Shown here one piece after another: positions 19,670-28,222 of a stretch of DNA of 36,855 bases. The stretch covers positions 1 through 36,855 of the IMG/VR virus record IMGVR_UViG_3300035698_000419; one strand, written 5' to 3'. The DNA comes from a virus. The notes beneath the pieces are model-generated. The model did no database searches and had not been told where the DNA came from. It was given only the letters and a program-made list of their open reading frames with translations. The position numbers and the translations under genes are program-made. Numbering within the stretch: position 1 is the first letter of the stretch; each line of letters opens with the position of its first letter.

Positions 19670-20692
19670 ATGGCTCTATTCGTAGGCGACCCGTCTGCCC
19701 CGACTCGCTTCGGTACGGACGTCGCGGACACTTCTGACGCAACCGGCCTGTTCCTCAAGCTGTTCGGCGGCGAAGTGTTTGCTGCTTTCAGTGAAGAAGT
19801 TCACACGATGGACAAGCACTTCGTGCGGGAGATTGCCTCTGGCAAGTCCGCACAGTTCCCCAAGACTTGGAAAGTCTCAGCCTCGTATCACACTGCCGGT
19901 CAGGAAATGCTCGGTCAGGATACGGACGAAACTGAGCGCGTGATCTCGATTGACGGCCTGTTGGTTGCTCATATCGGCATCTACGATCTCGACGAAGCCA
20001 TGTCCCACTTCGACATCCGTTCTCGCTACACGCAGGAACTGGGTCGCGCACTGGGCCGTGTCTTTGACACCAACGTCTACCGCACCATCGTTAAGACTGC
20101 GCGTGCTGACGCCACCCTCGCGGGTGCTGCCTCCACGTCGCCGTTCCCCGATGGCACGATCATCACCTCTGCTGACGTCTCTGGTACCCTCGCGGCTACC
20201 GGAGTTGGCGCTCAGTGGTGGGAGGCCCTCCGCGCGATGCGTATCGACGCGGGCGAAGCCAACATCCCTGATGGTGATCCGCTGTGGGTTGCAGTGCCGT
20301 ACGCTACCTTCGACAGCCTCAAGTACGCGCAAGTCGCGGACACGGCGACCAATGCCTTTATCTTCACCAATCGTGACTACACGTTTGGCGGACAGGGCAG
20401 CGCCGGGGTGGACTCGTCCATCGCTGTTGACGGTATCAATGTCTATCGAACGAACCTGTTGCCTCAGTCTGACGACTCGGCCAACGGTGACGTTAAGGCA
20501 AAGTATCGTGGTAACTTCACGACCACGCTCGGCATTGGCTGGCATCCCGACGCTGTCGGTACTGTCAAGCTGATTGGCATGGGTCTTGAACAGACCCGTG
20601 ACGTCCGTCGTCAGGAAGACTTCATCGTGGCGAAAATCGCGGTCGGTCATGGTCCTGTGCGGAACGAGGGTTCGTGGGAACTTACTGCGTAA
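19670..20692 (+). CDS. Major capsid protein, T7 gp10-like
   Basis: 340 residues (T7 gp10A is 344). HK97-fold coat protein. Recognisable segments: LFLKLFGGEVFAAFSEEVHTMDKHFVREIASGKSAQFPKTWK (N-arm and E-loop start), IDGLLVAHIGIYDLDEAMSHFDIRSRYTQELGRALGRVFD (spine helix), ADTATNAFIFTNRDYTFGGQGSAGVDSSIAVDGINVYRTNLLP, and LGIGWHPDAVGTVKLIGMGLEQTRDVRRQEDFIVAKIAVGHG. Start ATG 19670 with AAGGAG at 7-8 bases. A strong terminator follows, as after T7 gene 10. Confidence 0.95.
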   Translation: MALFVGDPSAPTRFGTDVADTSDATGLFLKLFGGEVFAAFSEEVHTMDKHFVREIASGKSAQFPKTWKVSASYHTAGQEMLGQDTDETERVISIDGLLVAHIGIYDLDEAMSHFDIRSRYTQELGRALGRVFDTNVYRTIVKTARADATLAGAASTSPFPDGTIITSADVSGTLAATGVGAQWWEALRAMRIDAGEANIPDGDPLWVAVPYATFDSLKYAQVADTATNAFIFTNRDYTFGGQGSAGVDSSIAVDGINVYRTNLLPQSDDSANGDVKAKYRGNFTTTLGIGWHPDAVGTVKLIGMGLEQTRDVRRQEDFIVAKIAVGHGPVRNEGSWELTA

Positions 20693-20706
20693 CATCGGAG
20701 TAACTT

Positions 20707-20735
20707 CTGCACTCTCCTCCTCTCCTCTAGTGCAG
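20707..20735 (+). other. Inverted repeat with pyrimidine-only loop after the capsid gene
   Basis: CTGCACT (20707-20713) and AGTGCAG (20729-20735) form a perfect 7-bp stem enclosing a C/T-only loop of 15 bases. It sits between the capsid stop and the terminator at 20738, and could stabilise the capsid mRNA 3' end or be an RNase processing site. Confidence 0.55.
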
Positions 20736-20737
20736 CC

Positions 20738-20766
20738 GGGGGTGTCTTCGGGCATCCCCACTTTTT
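20738..20766 (+). terminator. Intrinsic terminator with UUCG loop after the major capsid gene
   Basis: GGGGGTGTC (20738-20746), loop TTCG (20747-20750), GGCATCCCC (20751-20759): nine pairs including two G-T wobbles, closed by the very stable C(UUCG)G tetraloop and followed by ACTTTTTC. It corresponds in position to the T7 late terminator after gene 10, reducing expression of tail genes relative to capsid. Confidence 0.88.
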
Positions 20767-20780
20767 CATAAGGAACCGAA

Positions 20781-21440
20781 ATGGTAACTCTCGAAGGTCA
20801 CATGACCAAGCTAGAAGCCGTCAACTCCATGCTGTGGACGATTGGTGAACTCCCTGTCCAGAGCTTGTCGAGTGGGCTTCTCGACGCTGAGATTGCTGAG
20901 GATGTCCTTGATCGCGTGAGCCGGGAAATTCAAATCCGTGGCTGGCACGTGAACTCCCGCTTCGGCGTGGTGCTGACGAAGAACGGCTCTGACCAGTTCG
21001 CCCTCCCGGTGGACACACTCAAGGTCGATACGTCAAACCCCCGGTCTGGCCGACAGACCAGCACGCCCACCGCCAGCGCGTTCGTAAACGCAGGCATGCG
21101 CCGGTCACAGGATAACACCCAGTGGCTCCTATACGACAATGACAACAACTCCGAGAACTGGGTCAGCGAGACAGCCCTGACTGTAGACATCGTACAGATG
21201 GCTGAGTTCGCGAACCTGACGCCCGCCCTACAGATGTTCATCTGGACGGCAGCGGCGCATCGCTTCCAGAAGGGAGCAATGGGTTCTCGCGTACTCCATC
21301 AGTTCACCGTGGACGACGTTGTCCAGTCAGAGGCTCAGGCCACACAAGAAGACTCTGAGAACGAAGACCTCAACATGGTCAGACAGAGCGCTCACGTGCG
21401 GCAGATCGCATACCGCTACAACCCCGGCTTCAACATATAA
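20781..21440 (+). CDS. Tail tubular protein A (gatekeeper), T7 gp11-like
   Basis: 219 residues (T7 gp11 is 196). Connects portal to nozzle. Begins MVTLEGHMTKLEAVNSMLWTIGELPVQSL, with LDAEIAEDVLDRVSREIQIRGWHVNSRFGVVLT and LTPALQMFIWTAAAHRFQKGAMGS, all typical of this family. Start ATG 20781 with AAGGAA upstream; ATG 20802 is a possible alternative. Next gene begins eight bases after its stop. Confidence 0.9.
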   Translation: MVTLEGHMTKLEAVNSMLWTIGELPVQSLSSGLLDAEIAEDVLDRVSREIQIRGWHVNSRFGVVLTKNGSDQFALPVDTLKVDTSNPRSGRQTSTPTASAFVNAGMRRSQDNTQWLLYDNDNNSENWVSETALTVDIVQMAEFANLTPALQMFIWTAAAHRFQKGAMGSRVLHQFTVDDVVQSEAQATQEDSENEDLNMVRQSAHVRQIAYRYNPGFNI

Positions 21441-21448
21441 GGTGACAC

Positions 21449-24181
21449 ATGGGACGCATCGTAGAACAGCCTATCGCTACCCTATTTGGTGGCGTCTCAC
21501 GGCAGCCCGCATCGGTGCGCCGCCCCAACCAGACTGAGACGTCAACCAACGCGCTGTCCAGCGTGGTCACGGGTGGTTTTGAGAAACGGCCCAACACGCA
21601 GTTCCTCGCATGGCTGTCCTTCCTCGCGTCCAACACGACCTACGCGACCCACGACATTGACCGGGACTCCACGGAGCAGACGTTCATCCTCGCCAACGCC
21701 AACGGCATCAACGCTGTCAACGCCATCACGGGCACGGAGATCACTGTCAACATTGGGGACTCCAAGAAGTATTACCTCGTGGAACAGGTGGACCTCGACG
21801 GCACAGGCATCGTACAAATCGGCGGTGCCAACATGTCTGCCTTCACGCAGTTCGCTACAGCGGAGACGACCTTCGACTGGGGCTGGAAGCTTTCCGATGG
21901 GACCACTGGCCGCTTCAAGGTCGAAGGCTCCATCGACGGCGTCACTTGGGGTGACATCCAAGCTGCCACAGGCGGCGCAGGCTCGGGCACGTTCTCCACG
22001 ACCATCGGCGCTGTGGCCACTGGGGATCACAACTACCTCCGCGTGAACATCACGACCGGCATGGCCGGGGCGGACGACACGCTGACCCTCTGGGCCACCT
22101 TCGCTGACATGACGTATCTCGCCAGCGCGGACCCCGACGACTTCCGGTTCGCCACGGTGGCAGACACGACCTTCCTCGCCAACCGCGTGGTCGTCACCCG
22201 CATGGCTGAGTCTGGCAGCGGCACCATCACCGCGTCCTATCAGGACTTCGCGGCACTGGAAGCTGCGGTCACGGCCTCTGGTTCTGGCAACATCTACCGG
22301 ATCATTGGCAACGACGCTGACGGCTTCGGCACGTACTACGTGATTGACGACGCCACCACCAACCTGTTTGAAGAAACTGTAGACCCTACCGGTGCCAACA
22401 GCTTCGACGCCTCCACCCTCCCACACATCCTCGTGCGCGGCGCTGACGGGACGTATACGTTCTCACAAGCAGCGTGGGGCGCACGGTCAGCCGGTGACAT
22501 CATACTGATTGAGCCGCCGCCCTTCATCGGGCACGAAATTCAGGACGTCTCGTTCTACCGTAACCGCTTGGCTATCGTCTCTGAGGAGCATGTGTACACC
22601 AGCCGGGTTGGTGACGTGTACGAACTGTTCCCTGAGAAGGCCATCGAAGTTCTCGACAGTGACCCTGTGTCTCGGTCGGCAACCAGCACGGACATCAACG
22701 TCCTCAAGTTCGCCACCGTGTTCCGTAAGATCATGTTCACCACCTCCGAGCGAGCGCAGTTTGAACTGTCCTCGTCCGGGGCTTTCACGCCCACCAGCGC
22801 ACTGTTCGACCTCGCTACGTCGTACGCCGCGTCCCCGGTGGCGAAGCCCGAGGCGGTTGGTGACATCCTCTACTTCCCCGCGAAGACTGAAAGCCACGCG
22901 ATCTTCTACGAGTATTTCTTCGAGGACTCCTCCCTGTCCAACACGGCAGCGGACGTCTCGAAGCACGTGGTCGATTACATCCCGAACGACATCCTTTCCA
23001 TTGCGGGCGACCCCGCGACGAACACGCTGTTTGTGCTGACCACTGGTGAGCAGAACAACCTGTTCGTGTACCGGACGTTCTTCGACGGTGGTGAGAAGCT
23101 GCAATCCGCGTGGAGCAAGTACACCTTCGGTGCCACTGAGGCTGACGCGTTCATACATGGTATCTCCGTCATGTCAGGCTACCTCGTCCTCGTTATCGAG
23201 AGACAAGACGGCGGCATCTACCTTGAGCAACTCCCCATTGAACGTGAGACGAAGAACGCCACGCTTGGCTTCGCACCCCTCATGGATCAGCGGGAAGTCG
23301 TGACAGGGACGTACAACTCCACGTACAACTGCACTCACTGGGACTTGTCGTTTGAACACGACGACGACGCGCAGATCATCCTTGGCCCCTCATTTGACGA
23401 GCCGGGACGACAGCCGGGTCCGTGGTATCACGACCGCTACGTTCTGACGCTACAGTCCATGACCGCAGGGCAGACCGTCATCGTTGACGGGCTGACTTTC
23501 ACAGGTCACGCCTCCGCCACGACCGTGGCCAACCGTGAGTTTGACATCAGCGGCAACAACGTCGCAGATGCCAGTGAACTGGTGACAGCACTCAACGACG
23601 CCACCTACGGCATGCAGAACGCCACGGCTACCGCCCTCGGCCTTGGCCTCGTGCAGATCGACATCGACAATAAGTGTACTGATCCGCTGACCCTCGCTCT
23701 GCCTACGGGCACGGGGATCGACGGCGGCACCGTGACCCTCACTGAACTCAAGGACGGGGTGTCCGCCAGCGGCGATCTCTCAGCCTACTCTGTGTGGGTC
23801 GGTCGTCCGTACACCATGTCCGTACAGTTGTCCGAGCAGTTCTCGCGCGGGCGTAAGAACGAAGCGATCCTCACGGGTCGCCTACAGATGAAAGACATGT
23901 CCTTCTTGCTCAGTGACACTGGGTACATCAAGGCTATCGTGGCCCCCGATGGCCGCGCCAGTCGTACGTATCCGTTCGAGGGGAAAATCCTCGGATCATC
24001 TGACACCGCTATCAGTTCGCCGTCAATCGCGGACACCGCAGCGTTCAAAGTCCCTATCTGGACGAAGTCTGACAAGCACACGATCACGCTGGAAAACGAC
24101 CAGCCGCAGCCGTGTGTTGTCGAGTCCGCCTCATGGCGCGGCTTCTTCAACGAGATCAGCAGACAGGACGCGTCCCTTTAG
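21449..24181 (+). CDS. Tail tubular protein B (nozzle), T7 gp12-like
   Basis: 910 residues (T7 gp12 is 794). Forms the hexameric tail nozzle. The N-terminus MGRIVEQPIATLFGGVSRQPASVRRPNQTETSTNALSSVVTGGFEKRPNT is diagnostic. Later motifs include PPPFIGHEIQDVSFYRNRLAIVSEEHVYTSRVGDVYELFPEKA, RKIMFTTSERAQFELSSSGAFTP and HVVDYIPNDILSIAGDPATNTLFV. Extra length relative to T7 includes a beta-rich segment around residues 105-220 (gaps in T7) and another around 660-770 (TAGQTVIVDGLTFTGHASATT). Start ATG 21449 with AAGGTGA upstream. Confidence 0.93.
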   Translation: MGRIVEQPIATLFGGVSRQPASVRRPNQTETSTNALSSVVTGGFEKRPNTQFLAWLSFLASNTTYATHDIDRDSTEQTFILANANGINAVNAITGTEITVNIGDSKKYYLVEQVDLDGTGIVQIGGANMSAFTQFATAETTFDWGWKLSDGTTGRFKVEGSIDGVTWGDIQAATGGAGSGTFSTTIGAVATGDHNYLRVNITTGMAGADDTLTLWATFADMTYLASADPDDFRFATVADTTFLANRVVVTRMAESGSGTITASYQDFAALEAAVTASGSGNIYRIIGNDADGFGTYYVIDDATTNLFEETVDPTGANSFDASTLPHILVRGADGTYTFSQAAWGARSAGDIILIEPPPFIGHEIQDVSFYRNRLAIVSEEHVYTSRVGDVYELFPEKAIEVLDSDPVSRSATSTDINVLKFATVFRKIMFTTSERAQFELSSSGAFTPTSALFDLATSYAASPVAKPEAVGDILYFPAKTESHAIFYEYFFEDSSLSNTAADVSKHVVDYIPNDILSIAGDPATNTLFVLTTGEQNNLFVYRTFFDGGEKLQSAWSKYTFGATEADAFIHGISVMSGYLVLVIERQDGGIYLEQLPIERETKNATLGFAPLMDQREVVTGTYNSTYNCTHWDLSFEHDDDAQIILGPSFDEPGRQPGPWYHDRYVLTLQSMTAGQTVIVDGLTFTGHASATTVANREFDISGNNVADASELVTALNDATYGMQNATATALGLGLVQIDIDNKCTDPLTLALPTGTGIDGGTVTLTELKDGVSASGDLSAYSVWVGRPYTMSVQLSEQFSRGRKNEAILTGRLQMKDMSFLLSDTGYIKAIVAPDGRASRTYPFEGKILGSSDTAISSPSIADTAAFKVPIWTKSDKHTITLENDQPQPCVVESASWRGFFNEISRQDASL

Positions 24182-24202
24182 GCCCGAACAATAGGAGACA
24201 CT

Positions 24203-24811
24203 ATGGCACCAGCAATGATCGTCCTCATGGTCATCGGTATCGCTATGGCCGCCAAGGCCACTGATGAACAGAACAAGGCGCTCGAAGCGCAGACGAAAGC
24301 CGCAGGGGTACAGGCCGAACTCGAAATTCAAGAGTTGGACCGCCAGCGGGACTTCGTCAACGACAAGTCTGCCGAAGACAAAGCCGAGACGGTACGGGAA
24401 GCTGACCGTGCTACCGCCCGCGTCTTCGTGGCTATGGCAGACATGGGTGGTGCCGGTACGCAGAACGAGAAGCGCATCAACCAAGAGGTGGACTACTACG
24501 AGGGACTTGACCTCTCCCGCCTCGAGGGCAACCGTGGCCGACAGAACGAGTCCCTCCGGTCTCAGCAGGTCGTGTCCAAGAACACGGCGCTGAACATCGG
24601 AACGCAGAACAAGCATGCGGCCAAGGCGAACACGTACCAGTTCCTCTCAAGCTCAGCCATGACTGCCGCCAGTGCGTTCGGTGGCGGTGCAGCCGGTGCT
24701 CCCTCCTCAGTGGGCACAGGCAGCTACGGCAACGGAACCCGTATGTCCGGTCAGACCTCAAGTGGTAAGTTCATCTACAGCAACAACGGTCGTCTAGGAG
24801 GCGGTGTATAA
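24203..24811 (+). CDS. Internal virion protein B, T7 gp14-like
   Basis: 202 residues (T7 gp14 is 196). Ejected first to form the outer-membrane channel. N-terminal hydrophobic helix (APAMIVLMVIGIAMAAKA), then a long Gln/Lys/Glu-rich coiled coil containing RATARVFVAMADMGGAGTQNEKRINQEVDYYEGLDLSRLEGN, and a Gly/Ser-rich C-terminus. Start ATG 24203 with AGGAGA upstream; stop overlaps the next ATG (TAATG). Assignment is from position and architecture. Confidence 0.82.
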   Translation: MAPAMIVLMVIGIAMAAKATDEQNKALEAQTKAAGVQAELEIQELDRQRDFVNDKSAEDKAETVREADRATARVFVAMADMGGAGTQNEKRINQEVDYYEGLDLSRLEGNRGRQNESLRSQQVVSKNTALNIGTQNKHAAKANTYQFLSSSAMTAASAFGGGAAGAPSSVGTGSYGNGTRMSGQTSSGKFIYSNNGRLGGGV

Positions 24812-27800
24812 TGGCTACACGTGTAACTCCCGTTGACGTAGCGGGTTCGACAGTCAACCGCCCGTCACGCTCCGGGCGCTCAAGAGCCACCCCGCTGGCG
24901 TCCCCGAAGACGAACGTATCAAGCCGGGACTTCGCGCGCCCGCAGTTGGCCCTCCAGACCAGTGGCCGCCCGCAAGACATGGGCGCACTGTTCGAGGGGT
25001 TCAGCAACTTCTTCGGACAACTGACGACCGAGCAGAAGAAAGCAGACGCTCTCACCAACAAGCGTGAGAACATGCTGGAAGAAGCGAGCATCCAAGCCAA
25101 GGTGGCTGGTGATCGCGAAGGCGCACTGGAAGCCCTCCGCACGAACAACTTCACCGGCTTCATTGCCGATGGCCTACAGGAACGGGCAACCGTTGTTGAC
25201 TTCTTCCAGCAGGCAGTGGCACGATCCTCTGCCGTGGCTGATGCAGAAGGCGAGGGGCGAGAAGCCCTCCGCGACCTCGGGCCGACTGGTGATCCCGCGC
25301 AGGCGATGCAAGACATCGTTGATGCGAACACTGACGGCGGCGGCCCTCTGTTCAAAGCAGAGTACGGGGCTGCCTTCCACCGTGCTACCCAGCAGGGCGT
25401 CAAGGACTTTCGCACACAGCGCGCAGCGCAGGTGAAGTCTGAGGCGATCCAGCAGGCTGGCGTCACGGCCAAGGCGTTCCTCTCAGGCAACGTCGTGCCC
25501 TCCACCCCGGAAGGCATCCAGTCCTACAAGCTCCGCATCCAAGGCATGCTCCCCCTCGCGGGACCAGAGCGTGTCATGGAGTCCCGCGCAATCTGGGACC
25601 GGGAGTTGTCTACCGCAGCGGCCAAGGGTAACACCAACGCCATGAAGTTGATGGAGGTCAAGGAGCCTTCGGAGAACGGTACGAGTGCTGCCGACCGCCT
25701 CGGTGAACTGGGCTGGGCCAAGTTGGTCACAGCGTACAGCGCCGCCAACGCGCGGGAGAAATCCGTCAAGGCCAACAGTGACCTCTCGGACCTCAGCAAC
25801 GACATGGAAGCTTACAATCAGGGGAAGGGCGGAACTCTCGCTGCGTTTCAGACCCGCCTCATTAAGATGAAGGAAGGCACCAACGGCGAGGGCACGAAGT
25901 GGAAGGCCCTCAACGCGAAGCTGACCACAATGATTAACAGCCGTGGCATCAGCGAAGGCATGCTGACGTCCGTGGCGCAAAACAAGTGGCCCAGTGGGTC
26001 ACAGGCTGATTACGCCAAGGTGGCACCCGCCCTGCTCGATCCCAAGACGCATGCGCGCGTGGCGGAGAAGACAGGCCAGCGCCCCGAGGCCGTACAGTTC
26101 AACATGATGTCCTACTACGCGCGACGTGGCGGAGGCAAGACTGCCCAGCAGTCGAACTCCCAGTTGCTCAAGACGCACACCAACCCCGAGGAGATCAAGG
26201 GCAAGTTCGCCCAGTTGAAGATGCTCGACCGGATGCGTACCGGACGGATCGATGCGGCTGACAACGGACACGTTGACGAAGAAGGCGGGTTCATCTACCA
26301 CATGATGCTCTTTGAAGAAAAGCGTGGGGGCGATCCGATACAGGCTCTCCTCAACTGGCGCAAGGTTTCAAGTGAGAACGTGGGTCGGGTGGACTTCAAG
26401 ACGTACTACTCCCGCCTCAAGGACAACGACGGTAAAGAGAACGGCCCCGCTGGGGTGATCGCTGTTGCACAGGAAGCGTGGGAAACACAGGAACTTGAAG
26501 ACGACATCAGCTACAAAGAACTCGGCCCCGCTGCGAAGGCGCACCTCGCTTACCTCGTGAATGCGGGCGCAGCTATGATGTCCAGCCGAAACTTCTCTCC
26601 CGCTGATCTCTCTGAGTACGTGGGGGGCATGCTCAAAGGCCACTTCGCGGCTGAGCTAGGGGCGGATGGTAAGATTGAACTTGGTCTCAACAACATCCCT
26701 GCCATGAGCCTCGGCGCTGGCGGTCTACCCATGCCCACTGCGGCCTCCACTGCGGAGACCATTGAACGGGCGCGGGACTACTTCGAGGACGGTAGAGGTG
26801 CCGAACTCACGAGCGTCTTCGGTGACATACGCGCACGGATGGACGACATGACGCGGCGACAGAACGGCGGGTTCGCTGTTCAGGTCCAAGCGGGTGGCGT
26901 TGAAAAGCCCGTGACCATCGCACCGGGAGCCATCATAGAAGTAGACAGTGACAACCTTGAGTCCAACGTCCATTCCAATTTCTGGTCGGACATCAAGGTG
27001 GACGCCGGTAAAGGCACCACCACGTACAAGTCACCCCCGGCTCCGCAGCCCGGTGATCCCCTCGTCAAGGGCTTTGATGATGGTCAGGTCACTATGATGT
27101 GGAACACAGACACGACCCGGTGGCACATGCGGTATGCAGACATCGGCCTCCCTAAAGAGACCATCGCTGCGCTGACGAAACGCAACAACGCCTTCAAGGC
27201 AAAGGTTACGGCACAACGCCCGGACTCAACGCACACCCGTTCGCGGGACACGCTGAGTAAAGTGGGGGCACTGCCCGGTGACGACGTGTCACAGCGGCTG
27301 CCATCCTCCGTGCAACTGGACTTGAACCCCGAGGGCGCACAGCCGTCCGTCGCTCTAGACCTCACACCAGATGACACTCCTCTGGACCTTGAGGCCCCTA
27401 TCGGTGGCGGCAGGTGGGAACTCCCCTCGCCCGTGACGTCCAACCAGCTTGAGGAGACCCAGAACATCGTGGGTGAACTTATCCTCGGACTACAGGACAG
27501 CGGCGTCGTCTCAGCGACGGCAGTTCAACAGGAGAGCGTGATCTACGGAAACGCGGAAGACGCCCCCAGTAAGCAGGAGCGTATTGACACAGTGGTTGGC
27601 AGCGAGAAGAACCTCGGTGGTGATCTCAACGATGTCAACTCCGCCCCCGAGGCGAACCTCATGGGTATGATCCGAAAAGACCTCAATGAGTCAGAGGCCT
27701 TCGTTCCCTACCAGTATGACGATCACTCCTCCACACGCGCTCTGTGGAAGAAGGGTTCTGCTGGTGATCCCACAGTGGGCTACGGGTTCAACCTGACGCG

Positions 27801-28212
27801 AGCTACGGCTCGTGCCGAACTCAAAGCCGTGGGTCTCGACTTCGACAAGGTGATGTCTAGAAAGCAGCGCGTCTCTCCCTCACAGGCGGACGAACTGCGG
27901 GACAACGCTGTGCAGCCCCTCGTCAACTGGCTCCGTAAGGAGTTCAAGGCGGACTCGCTGACCACAGGTCAACTAGCGGCCCTCACCTCCATGACGTACA
28001 ACTCCCGGTGGAAGAACGGACGTCCGACCCTGATTGGCCCCATACTCACGAAGGCCATCAAGGAAGGGCGACTGATCGACGCTGCTCGTGAAATCGCGTT
28101 CAACTCAGAGAACGTCCCCGCCCATCTCAAGCGTGGCATCCATGCCCGCCGCTTGCGTGAGGCGCGCCGTTTCCTCGGTAACGAGGTTGCGGATACACTC
28201 GACTGGCTATAA
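24811..28212 (+). CDS. Internal virion protein (gp15-position) with C-terminal lysozyme domain
   Basis: 1133 residues, far longer than T7 gp15 (747). Residues about 1-900 are helical and repetitive, as for core-stack ejection proteins. Residues about 950-1133 form a lysozyme-like domain: RKDLNESEAFVPYQYDD (Glu962, Asp970), then DPTVGYGFNLTR, giving the Glu/Asp/Thr set of T4-type (GH24-like) lysozymes, then LTTGQLAALTSMTYNS and RREARRF-like helices. It would cut peptidoglycan during genome entry. In T7 the murein-cleaving domain is at the N-terminus of gp16, so the activity has moved. A middle segment (about 680-760) looks beta-rich. Start ATG 24811 overlaps the gp14-like stop. Confidence 0.82.
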   Translation: MATRVTPVDVAGSTVNRPSRSGRSRATPLASPKTNVSSRDFARPQLALQTSGRPQDMGALFEGFSNFFGQLTTEQKKADALTNKRENMLEEASIQAKVAGDREGALEALRTNNFTGFIADGLQERATVVDFFQQAVARSSAVADAEGEGREALRDLGPTGDPAQAMQDIVDANTDGGGPLFKAEYGAAFHRATQQGVKDFRTQRAAQVKSEAIQQAGVTAKAFLSGNVVPSTPEGIQSYKLRIQGMLPLAGPERVMESRAIWDRELSTAAAKGNTNAMKLMEVKEPSENGTSAADRLGELGWAKLVTAYSAANAREKSVKANSDLSDLSNDMEAYNQGKGGTLAAFQTRLIKMKEGTNGEGTKWKALNAKLTTMINSRGISEGMLTSVAQNKWPSGSQADYAKVAPALLDPKTHARVAEKTGQRPEAVQFNMMSYYARRGGGKTAQQSNSQLLKTHTNPEEIKGKFAQLKMLDRMRTGRIDAADNGHVDEEGGFIYHMMLFEEKRGGDPIQALLNWRKVSSENVGRVDFKTYYSRLKDNDGKENGPAGVIAVAQEAWETQELEDDISYKELGPAAKAHLAYLVNAGAAMMSSRNFSPADLSEYVGGMLKGHFAAELGADGKIELGLNNIPAMSLGAGGLPMPTAASTAETIERARDYFEDGRGAELTSVFGDIRARMDDMTRRQNGGFAVQVQAGGVEKPVTIAPGAIIEVDSDNLESNVHSNFWSDIKVDAGKGTTTYKSPPAPQPGDPLVKGFDDGQVTMMWNTDTTRWHMRYADIGLPKETIAALTKRNNAFKAKVTAQRPDSTHTRSRDTLSKVGALPGDDVSQRLPSSVQLDLNPEGAQPSVALDLTPDDTPLDLEAPIGGGRWELPSPVTSNQLEETQNIVGELILGLQDSGVVSATAVQQESVIYGNAEDAPSKQERIDTVVGSEKNLGGDLNDVNSAPEANLMGMIRKDLNESEAFVPYQYDDHSSTRALWKKGSAGDPTVGYGFNLTRATARAELKAVGLDFDKVMSRKQRVSPSQADELRDNAVQPLVNWLRKEFKADSLTTGQLAALTSMTYNSRWKNGRPTLIGPILTKAIKEGRLIDAAREIAFNSENVPAHLKRGIHARRLREARRFLGNEVADTLDWL

Positions 28213-28222
28213 GGAACAGAAC

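Noticed and set aside
21542-22426. Long minus-strand open frames (also 19877-20761, 3344-4159, 13154-13792, 22487-23158)
   Set aside because: All lie opposite strongly supported plus-strand genes; high GC leaves antisense frames open. They lack recognisable domains and consistent ribosome sites.
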